Shown one piece after another: positions 15,717-22,350 of a DNA stretch of 24,490 nt. The stretch lies in the NCBI GenBank assembly GCA_900544815.1, contig UQWT01000028.1:1-24490 (forward strand). Direction: 5' to 3'. The position numbers and the translations under genes are program-made. The notes below the pieces were generated by a model that did not search any database, had not been told where the DNA came from, and saw nothing but the letters and a program-made list of their open reading frames with translations. The DNA comes from an uncultured Bacteroidales bacterium (lineage in GTDB: Bacteria; Bacteroidota; Bacteroidia; Bacteroidales; UBA932). How positions within the stretch are numbered: position 1 is the stretch's first letter; every line of letters begins with the position of its first letter.

Positions 15717-17120
15717 ATGAAACCTATTGAAAAATACAGCGATATTGCAAATATAGAGGAGAGAAAGGCTGCAGATTATGCCCTTGAAAAAGCAATAAAG
15801 GAGGGTGCAACACAATCACGTGTAATGCTGAATATGGGTGAACAGAGCAGTTTCAATGTCTTGGACGGAGAGCTGGATGTACTTCAAGGCTCTGCAGACC
15901 GTTCACTTTACATACAGATATACATAAACGGAAAATATGGCTCTTACTCCACCAATATATTCAAAAAGAGTTCATTAGACGCGTTTATAAAAAATGCTGT
16001 TGAAGCGACCAAGCTGTTGAGTGAAGATTATGCCTATACGCTTCCCGACAAATCTCTCTATTACAAAGGGTTTAACGGCTGTACAGTTGAAGAGGGACTT
16101 AAAAAGACAGATTTAGGACAGTTCGACCCAATGATATACAGCCTCTCCCCCGCTCAAAAGAGAGAGATAGCACTGGAAGTCTACAACAAAATGGATGAGG
16201 TATCATACAGGGGAAACAAGACAGGGGCTCTAATATCGGGTTCTGTTGAATACGCAGACTCTGTTGAATATTTCTATATGAAAGATTCACAGGGATTTAA
16301 AGGCGAATCTCTGCAGACCACATTCAATTTAACATCTGAAGTCTCTGTAAAAGGCAGAAACGGTGCACGTCCGGAAAGCTGGTGGTATGAAAGTACATTA
16401 ACACTAAACGATTTTCTGAATAAAGTAAATTACAGAGATACAGGCGCAACGGCTCTCAAAAGGGCTCAAGCCAAATTGAATCCTAAAAAGATAAAGGGTG
16501 GCACATACTCTGTTGTAATAGACAGAACATGCTCATCGAGGGTAATAGCACCGGTGCTCAGTGCTTTGTCGGGAGCTAACTTACAACAGAAAAACTCATT
16601 TTTGCTCGATTGCCTTGGAAAGAGTGTCTTCTCGCCAAAGATGTCTCTTATAGACAGGCCATTGCTTAAAGGTATGAGCGGAAGCAGGTACTTTGACAGC
16701 GAAGGGGTAGCTACAGCCGATATGGATATTATATGTAGGGGAAGGGTAGAAAAATACTTTATAAACACATACTACTCAAAAAAACTTGGAATGCCGGCCG
16801 GGGTGGAGGGGGCTTCTGTTCCAATACTCACAGATGGAGGAGATATCGCAGACAGTAGCGAACTTATTAAATTGGTGGGCAGAGGGGTTTTCATTACAGG
16901 TTTTAACGGAGGTAACTGTAATCCGGGTACAGGGGATTTCTCTTTTGGTATAGAGGGGTTCTATTTTGAGAGTGGAGAGATAAAGTTTCCCGTAAAAGAG
17001 CTTAATATTACAGGAAATATCATATCTTTGTGGAATAATTTTATCGCAAGCGCCAATGATGCCCGCAAATGTACAAGATGGCAGGTTGGCTCTTTGGCCT
17101 TTGAAAATGTGAATATTTAA
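15717..17120 (+). CDS. tldE: TldE/PmbA family protein (partner of TldD)
   Basis: This 467-residue protein is the second subunit of the TldD/TldE heterodimer and has the same fold as TldD but no HExxxH motif, so it is not catalytic itself. Family stretches include the VVIDRTCSSRVIAPVLSALSGANLQQKNSFL region, RPLLKGMSGSRYFDSEGVAT, and the GFNGGNCNPGTGDFSFGIEGFYFESGEI block near the end. The ATG at 15717 is preferred over an in-frame TTG at 15687, because the latter would overlap the end of tldD and adds residues not expected in the family. It is followed 11 bases later by the antiporter gene. The pairing directly after tldD supports an obligate complex. Confidence 0.93.
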   Translation: MKPIEKYSDIANIEERKAADYALEKAIKEGATQSRVMLNMGEQSSFNVLDGELDVLQGSADRSLYIQIYINGKYGSYSTNIFKKSSLDAFIKNAVEATKLLSEDYAYTLPDKSLYYKGFNGCTVEEGLKKTDLGQFDPMIYSLSPAQKREIALEVYNKMDEVSYRGNKTGALISGSVEYADSVEYFYMKDSQGFKGESLQTTFNLTSEVSVKGRNGARPESWWYESTLTLNDFLNKVNYRDTGATALKRAQAKLNPKKIKGGTYSVVIDRTCSSRVIAPVLSALSGANLQQKNSFLLDCLGKSVFSPKMSLIDRPLLKGMSGSRYFDSEGVATADMDIICRGRVEKYFINTYYSKKLGMPAGVEGASVPILTDGGDIADSSELIKLVGRGVFITGFNGGNCNPGTGDFSFGIEGFYFESGEIKFPVKELNITGNIISLWNNFIASANDARKCTRWQVGSLAFENVNI

Positions 17121-17131
17121 AGTTAACAGAA

Positions 17132-18607
17132 ATGGAGAAAAGACCATCGCTCCTATTATCCATATTTCCGGTGATAATACTTGTACTTGTTTTAGTTGCC
17201 GGTGTAAATATGTTTGGAGATGATTTAACATCGGGTCCATCGCAGATAGCTCTCATAACAGCAGGCGTTATAGGCGCCGCCATTGGAATATTCTATCTTA
17301 AAGTTACGTGGGAAAAGATTGAGGAAAAGATGTCTGACAATCTGAGTAAAACCGGTTCAGCACTCTTCATATTGCTTATGATTGGCGCACTCACAGCCTC
17401 CTGGATTCAAAGCGGTGTTGTTCCGGCACTTATTTATTACGGGTTAGAACTCATAAATCCTACTGTTTTTCTGCTTGTTGTATTCCTATTTACAGCAATA
17501 ATCTCTACAATGGCAGGAAGTTCATGGACAACCATAGGAACCATTGGTGTTGCAATGTTAAGTGCAGGGCAGATACTTGGTTTTAATTCGGGGCTGTTAG
17601 CAGGAGCCATAATCTCCGGAGCATATTTTGGAGACAAGGTATCTCCTCTCTCAGACACAACAAACCTCTCCGCTTCAATATCCCAGGTAGATCTGTACAA
17701 GCATGTAAAATATATGCTCGTCACCAATATACCTTTATTGGTGATTACAGCAATAATATTTACGGTTATAGGTTTCTTAATGCCGTCTGCAGATAATTTG
17801 GATATAGAAAAGGATTTGGCAGAGATTGCCGCTGCATACAACATAACCCCATGGCTACTGCTTATACCATGCGCTACTATCTATATGATATACAAGAAAA
17901 TATCTCCTTTTCTAACGCTATTTTTGTCTGCCGTGTTAGGTTGCATAGTGGCGCTTTTTGCCCAACCTCAGATTATAGCGCAGATAACTCCTTATGCAGA
18001 GGGTTCGGTAAAGACTTGGTTGTATGCACCCATTAAAATAATGTCGTCTCACGTAGATATTTCAACAGGCAATGAGATGCTCAACGGGCTTGTAAGCACA
18101 AACGGAATGGCCGGAATGCTAAATACAATATGGCTTATCTTGTGTGTTGTGGTATTTGGCGGTATAATGGAGGCATGCGGTTATATACAGACCGTTACAG
18201 ATATTATTGTAAAAAGGATAAAGAGCGTCGTATCGTTGGTTGCATCAACAATGGCGTCCTGCATTTTTTGCAATATAGTCCTTTCCGACCAATACATGTC
18301 TATCCTTATTCCCGGAAAGATGTTCAAAAAGATCTATGAAGACGAGGGGTATAATCCTGAGCTGCTCAGCCGTTCACTCCAAGACTCTGCTGCCGTTACA
18401 TCTGTATTGATTCCTTGGAATACCTGCGGTGTGGCTCAATCCGGGGTTTTAGGTGTCCCCACATTGGAGTATCTTCCATACTGCTTCTACAATTGGCTGT
18501 CTCCTTTTGTAAACCTTGTAGTGGTGTTCTTGGGGTACAAGATCTATAGGTTTGGAAAACCTGTCGGGAAGCTTATTGGAAAAAGAAAAGAAAAAGGGGG
18601 CAAATAG
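17132..18607 (+). CDS. nhaC: NhaC family Na+/H+ antiporter
   Basis: This 491-residue protein has about eleven or twelve membrane helices and matches the NhaC family. TMAGSSWTTIGTIGVAMLSAG (about 128-148), AGAIISGAYFGDKVSPLSDTTNLSA (about 159-183) and SLQDSAAVTSVLIPWNTCGVAQSGVLG near the C-terminus are family signatures. It would exchange Na+ for H+ across the inner membrane; some members exchange other cargo (for example malate/lactate), and sequence alone does not settle this. It starts 11 bases after tldE, so it is probably in that operon although the functional link to TldDE is unclear. With the Na+-pumping decarboxylase and the predicted Na+ V-ATPase in the same window, it fits a cell that uses a sodium cycle. 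Confidence 0.9.
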   Translation: MEKRPSLLLSIFPVIILVLVLVAGVNMFGDDLTSGPSQIALITAGVIGAAIGIFYLKVTWEKIEEKMSDNLSKTGSALFILLMIGALTASWIQSGVVPALIYYGLELINPTVFLLVVFLFTAIISTMAGSSWTTIGTIGVAMLSAGQILGFNSGLLAGAIISGAYFGDKVSPLSDTTNLSASISQVDLYKHVKYMLVTNIPLLVITAIIFTVIGFLMPSADNLDIEKDLAEIAAAYNITPWLLLIPCATIYMIYKKISPFLTLFLSAVLGCIVALFAQPQIIAQITPYAEGSVKTWLYAPIKIMSSHVDISTGNEMLNGLVSTNGMAGMLNTIWLILCVVVFGGIMEACGYIQTVTDIIVKRIKSVVSLVASTMASCIFCNIVLSDQYMSILIPGKMFKKIYEDEGYNPELLSRSLQDSAAVTSVLIPWNTCGVAQSGVLGVPTLEYLPYCFYNWLSPFVNLVVVFLGYKIYRFGKPVGKLIGKRKEKGGK

Positions 18608-18689
18608 GTTTTCGGCTTGTATGATTTGAAAAAATGCAGACTTTTGCATATATATTATTAGAGATTATTTATTAAAAAGTTATACTATC

Positions 18690-19217
18690 ATGGAAAAAAA
18701 TCACGTTGTATCACTATCATATACTCTTAAGGTTGATGGCGAGGTTATTGAAACGGTTAATGCCGAGCGTCCTATGGAGTTTATCTTTGGAACCGGCTTC
18801 CTGCTTCCAAAATTTGAGGAGAACATAAAAGGAAAGATTGAGGGTGATACTTTTGAGTTTACTCTTGAGCCTACAGAGGCTTACGGTGAAATTAACAAAG
18901 ATGCCATTGTTGAGCTCCCTAAAAATATCTTTGAGGTTGACGGCAAAATTGAGGATGGCCTTCTTACTGTTGGCAACACCCTGCCAATGATGGATTCGGC
19001 AGGAAACAGACTAAACGGTACCATTGACGAGGTTAAGGATGAGACCGTTGTAATGAACTTTAACCATCCGTTAGCAGGTTCTAAACTTCATTTTACCGGT
19101 AAGGTTGAAAAGATAAGGCCTGCTACAGAGAAGGAGATCAATGAGGGTCTTCATGGCGAGAAGGTTAAGCATGATTGTAGCGGGGGATGTTCTTCTTGTG
19201 GAGGCGGCTGTCATTAA
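18690..19217 (+). CDS. slyD: SlyD-like FKBP-type peptidyl-prolyl cis-trans isomerase
   Basis: This 175-residue protein accelerates proline isomerisation and acts as a folding helper in the cytoplasm. It has the split FKBP domain (about 1-70 and 118-140) with an inserted chaperone flap (about 70-118). Family stretches are VSLSYTLKVDGEVIE, FIFGTGFLLPKFEE, EAYGE and the NFNHPLAGSKLHFTGKV block. The tail KHDCSGGCSSCGGGCH holds four Cys and two His, as in SlyD proteins that bind nickel or zinc. Bacteroidetes SlyD tails are often similar but shorter or richer in His. It is 82 bases after nhaC and is followed by a strong terminator. It probably has its own promoter, but I cannot assign one with confidence. 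Confidence 0.94.
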   Translation: MEKNHVVSLSYTLKVDGEVIETVNAERPMEFIFGTGFLLPKFEENIKGKIEGDTFEFTLEPTEAYGEINKDAIVELPKNIFEVDGKIEDGLLTVGNTLPMMDSAGNRLNGTIDEVKDETVVMNFNHPLAGSKLHFTGKVEKIRPATEKEINEGLHGEKVKHDCSGGCSSCGGGCH

Positions 19218-19223
19218 TGAAAC

Positions 19224-19264
19224 AAAGGGGGATAGCAAAAATATATTTGTCATCCCCTTTTTTT
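19224..19264 (+). terminator. Rho-independent terminator of slyD
   Basis: AAAGGGGGAT (19224-19233) pairs with ATCCCCTTT (19252-19260), with one bulged G, and the stem continues with GCAAA/TTTGT after one mismatch. Seven T residues follow (19258-19264). It begins 7 bases after the slyD stop. Confidence 0.85.
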
Positions 19265-19621
19265 CTGTTTATTAATCGTTTAGATTAGTTACAGTCTTGT
19301 AATCACCAACATTTTTTCTGCATAGATATTTTTACACCATCTATTAAAAAAGTAAAAATATTGATTTTTCTTTATCAACTAAAAACAAATTTGTATAATC
19401 GTTAGATAATTCATACATTTACAAGCGATACAGTTTGAAATAATTACTCATTTCAGCGCCTTGCTTCACAGGTATATAAGGTATACAGTTTCAAAGAGCA
19501 GACTGCAAATGGTATAAGGAGTGTACCGTGAGCCGAAGCGGGAGACGTTTCTTTTTATTCACATTCATTAGTGTCCCGTTAAAATCGGGACACTAATGAG
19601 CCAAACATAGGAAATATAGTT
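19265..19621. other. Gene-free region between convergent slyD and the FAD oxidoreductase gene
   Basis: This 357-base A/T-rich stretch has no convincing coding sequence on either strand. It contains repeated short motifs: GATACAGTTTGAAA (from 19427) and GTATACAGTTTCAAA (from 19480), and three GGTATA copies between 19471 and 19516. A more G/C-rich block at about 19520-19548 and a perfect 13-bp palindrome at 19566-19598 follow. Convergent gene ends do not need so much sequence, so it could hold a small RNA or the worn remains of an inserted element. Confidence 0.55.
19566..19598. other. Perfect 13-bp palindrome, hairpin of unknown role
   Basis: CATTAGTGTCCCG (19566-19578) and CGGGACACTAATG (19586-19598) pair perfectly around a 7-base loop. 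It starts 24 bases beyond the end of the minus-strand FAD oxidoreductase gene, so it may end that transcript, but no T-run follows on either strand. It could instead be a structured RNA element or the trace of a mobile element end. Confidence 0.75.
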
Positions 19622-21190
19622 TTAGGCTTCTATCATTCGAGCTGCATTAATGCCATCTATAGCAGAGGAGACAATTCCGCCGGCATATCCGGCACCTTCG
19701 CCGCAAGGATAAAGGCCGGGCAGATCTATATGTTCCAAAGTGTTGGGATTGCGGGGAATACGCACAGGAGAGGATGTCCTTGATTCGGTTGCTACAAGAA
19801 GGGCATCTTTGGTATAATACCCTTTGAGCTTTTTGTCAAATTCAATAAAGCCTTTCTGCAGCGCCTCAACAATGAATTTTGGCAGCATTGTATGCAAAGG
19901 GGCAGAGTAAACTCCGCAAAGATAAGATGATGCAGGCAGATTGGCAGACATTCTGTTGTTTACAAAATCTGTCATACGTTGCGCAGGAGCCTTTAAAGAG
20001 CCATCGCCACACTCAAACAGATGCTGTTCAATTCTCTTTTGAAACCTTAAGAGTTTTAAAGGATCTCCGCCTTTAAATAAAGGGTTGTCTTTAACATCAT
20101 CAGGGTTTACGGAGACCACTACCCCTGCATTTGCAAGCTTTGAACTCCTTGCCGAATTGCTCATACCGTTAAGCACAATCTCTCCCGGAGCTGTTGCAGC
20201 AGGCACAAGCACCCCTCCCGGACACATACAGAATGAAAAGACCCCTCTGCCGTTAACCTGCGCTACTACAGAATATTCTGCAACGGGAAGTGCCGGATTA
20301 TCGTTGTTTCTGTAACGTATTCTGTTTATAAGTTTCTGCGGATGTTCAACTCGTACACCAAGAGCAAACCCTTTTGCTTCAAGCGCCCACCCCTTTTCAT
20401 AGAACAACTCATATATATCACGGGCCGAATGCCCCGTTGCAAGAATTACATTCTTAGTTCTAAAGAGCTTTTCACCGGCAGCAACTGTCCATCTTCTGCC
20501 ATCACTTAATGCTTCAAAAAAGATATCCGTAACCCTTGTATTAAAATGTACCTCTCCCCCACACTCCACAATCTTCTTGCGCATATTCTCTATAATTGCA
20601 GGAAGTCTGTCACTGCCAATATGAGCATGAGTTTCAATCATAATATCGGGGTCTGCACCAAACTTTACAAAAGTGGCAAGCACCTCCTCTACATTCCCCC
20701 TTTTTGTTGAGCGAGTGTACAGCTTGCCATCTGAGTATGTGCCTGCCCCACCCTCTCCAAAACAGTAGTTGGAGTCTGGGTTAACAACGCTGCTGCGGCA
20801 CATTGTGGCATTGTCTATCTTTCTGGTACGCACATCCTTGCCTCTTTCTAATATAATTGGCTTAATGCCGCGCTGTAACAGAGTAAGAGCTGCAAAAAGC
20901 CCTGCAGGCCCGCACCCTATGATTACAACCTCCTCTGCAGTGTCTGCTGCATCTGTCACATTAAGATACGGCTTTAGTTCAAACCGCTCTAAAGGTGGTT
21001 CACCCTCCAACCTATATCTTATGCGATACCTGTAAAGCACCCTCCCCATTCTGGCATCAAGGGAACGTTTAACCACCTCAAAACCCTTTATTCTCTCTAC
21101 AGGTCTCTTTATCTTGGCTGCCACAACAGACAGGATCTTGTTTGACGACGGCTTTATCTTAGCATCGAACGATAGCTCTATTTCACTCAT
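19622..21190 (-). CDS. FAD-dependent NAD(P)-type oxidoreductase (COG2509 family)
   Basis: This 522-residue flavoprotein has an N-terminal domain of about 85 residues, then a Rossmann FAD-binding motif (VVIIGCGPAGLFAAL, GxGxxG at 92-97). A CFGEGGAGTYSDGKLYTR stretch follows at about 143-160, then an ILATGHSARDIYELF block near 250-265. The C-terminus DLPGLYPCGEGAGYAGGIVSSAIDGINAA is the second FAD-contact motif. This layout matches uncharacterised COG2509 dehydrogenases, widespread in Bacteroidetes and Firmicutes. The substrate is unknown. It follows tsaD by 21 bases on the same strand, so both are likely on one transcript. Confidence 0.9.
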   Translation of the reverse strand: MSEIELSFDAKIKPSSNKILSVVAAKIKRPVERIKGFEVVKRSLDARMGRVLYRYRIRYRLEGEPPLERFELKPYLNVTDAADTAEEVVIIGCGPAGLFAALTLLQRGIKPIILERGKDVRTRKIDNATMCRSSVVNPDSNYCFGEGGAGTYSDGKLYTRSTKRGNVEEVLATFVKFGADPDIMIETHAHIGSDRLPAIIENMRKKIVECGGEVHFNTRVTDIFFEALSDGRRWTVAAGEKLFRTKNVILATGHSARDIYELFYEKGWALEAKGFALGVRVEHPQKLINRIRYRNNDNPALPVAEYSVVAQVNGRGVFSFCMCPGGVLVPAATAPGEIVLNGMSNSARSSKLANAGVVVSVNPDDVKDNPLFKGGDPLKLLRFQKRIEQHLFECGDGSLKAPAQRMTDFVNNRMSANLPASSYLCGVYSAPLHTMLPKFIVEALQKGFIEFDKKLKGYYTKDALLVATESRTSSPVRIPRNPNTLEHIDLPGLYPCGEGAGYAGGIVSSAIDGINAARMIEA

Positions 21191-21211
21191 CTGTACACAG
21201 TTCTATAATCT

Positions 21212-22237
21212 TTATCTCATCTCCGCGGCACGCGAGACAGGCGGAGCATCCAAAGGGCAGACAATACCCTGCCTAAACTTGAACAGTCCTGTAATTGCAA
21301 TCATTGCCGCGTTGTCTGTAGTAAACTTAAACTCCGGAATAAAACAGGTCCAACCACGTTTGGCCCCCTCCTCTGCAACCCTGTTGCGCAATCCCGAATT
21401 GGCAGAAACACCACCGCCAAGAGCCACAGTCTTTATGCCGGTCTCCTTAACAGCCTTAAGGAGCTTGTCCATTAGAATATCTATAAGATGCTTTTGGAAC
21501 GATGCGCAAATATCCTCCTTGTTCTCCTCTATAAAATTAGGATTCTCCTTCAATTGGTCTCTCACAAAATAGAGAAGAGATGTCTTTATCCCGCTAAAAC
21601 TAAAGTCCAACCCGGGAAGATGAGGTTTTGAAAACTTAAATCTGTTTGGGTCTCCCAACTTTGCCAATCTGTCTACAACAGGGCCGCCCGGATACCCCAA
21701 CCCCATCATCTTGGAACATTTGTCAAACGCCTCCCCCACAGCATCATCTATCGTATGCCCTATAACCTCAAAATCTAAATAATCGTTAACCTTTACAATC
21801 TGAGTATGGCCACCCGACACCAACAATGCCAAAAATGGAAATTCCGGCACCCTATTCTCCTTTCCCTCCTGCTTTATGAAATGAGACAAAATATGCCCCT
21901 GCAGATGATTAACCTCTACTAAAGGTTTGCCCAAAGAGATGGAGAGTCCCTTAGCAAAGGAGGTTCCAACCAATAAAGAGCCCAAAAGCCCCGGCCCCCT
22001 TGTAAAGGCAATAGCATCTATCTCCTCTTTTCTTATTCCAGACAATCTTATCGCTTCACTTACAACCGGCACAATATTAAGTTGATGCGCGCGCGACGCA
22101 AGCTCCGGTATAACCCCGCCGTAATTCTTATGAACATCCTGGCTTGCCAGGACATTAGACAGCAGAAAGTCATCTTTAATGACTGCCGCAGAGGTATCGT
22201 CACATGAAGACTCTATTCCAAGTATGATATAACTCAT
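21212..22237 (-). CDS. tsaD: tRNA threonylcarbamoyladenosine synthase subunit TsaD
   Basis: This 341-residue ASKHA-fold protein transfers the threonylcarbamoyl group to A37 of ANN-decoding tRNAs, with TsaB, TsaE and TsaC/Sua5 as partners. GIESSCDDTSAAVI at residues 7-20 is the N-terminal signature. The metal-binding HLQGH is at 111-115 (His111, His115). SGGHTQIV, DDAVGEAFDKCSKMMGLGYPGG, GGGVSANSGLR and FTTDNAAMIA complete the set. I chose the ATG at 22237 rather than an in-frame TTG at 22261, because the family starts within a few residues of IILGIESSCDD and a good promoter lies between 22259 and 22292. It is divergent from the TamB-like gene, a neighbour arrangement common in Bacteroidales. 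Confidence 0.97.
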   Translation of the reverse strand: MSYIILGIESSCDDTSAAVIKDDFLLSNVLASQDVHKNYGGVIPELASRAHQLNIVPVVSEAIRLSGIRKEEIDAIAFTRGPGLLGSLLVGTSFAKGLSISLGKPLVEVNHLQGHILSHFIKQEGKENRVPEFPFLALLVSGGHTQIVKVNDYLDFEVIGHTIDDAVGEAFDKCSKMMGLGYPGGPVVDRLAKLGDPNRFKFSKPHLPGLDFSFSGIKTSLLYFVRDQLKENPNFIEENKEDICASFQKHLIDILMDKLLKAVKETGIKTVALGGGVSANSGLRNRVAEEGAKRGWTCFIPEFKFTTDNAAMIAITGLFKFRQGIVCPLDAPPVSRAAEMR

Positions 22238-22258
22238 CTGTAAAAAATTTAACAGACG

Positions 22259-22292
22259 CAAAATTAGTTAGTTTTTTGTTATTTTTGTCAAA
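22259..22292 (-). promoter_or_regulatory. Bacteroides-type promoter of tsaD
   Basis: On the minus strand, TTTG (22289-22292) and TAATTTTG (22259-22266) match the -33 TTTG and -7 TAnnTTTG elements with a 22-base spacer, close to the usual 19-21. The -7 element ends 21 bases before the tsaD ATG. The -7 overlaps the alternative TTG start, another reason to reject that start. Confidence 0.65.
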
Positions 22293-22350
22293 TTTTAAAC
22301 TCCCGTTCAAATGGGTTGTTTAAATATAGTTTAATGTTAACACAGCGGCT

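Noticed and set aside
18627..18655. Terminator between nhaC and slyD
   Set aside because: Only a short ATGCA/TGCAT pairing without a convincing T-run; not strong enough to call.
19528..19596. Small frame starting GTG with an AAGGAG-like site upstream, ending inside the palindrome
   Set aside because: Only 22 codons, uses a GTG start, has no recognisable homology and runs through a hairpin; Bacteroidetes also do not rely on Shine-Dalgarno sites.
22238..22261. TsaD extended to TTG 22261
   Set aside because: TsaD proteins start within a few residues of IILGIESSCDD, and the extension overlaps the -7 promoter element.
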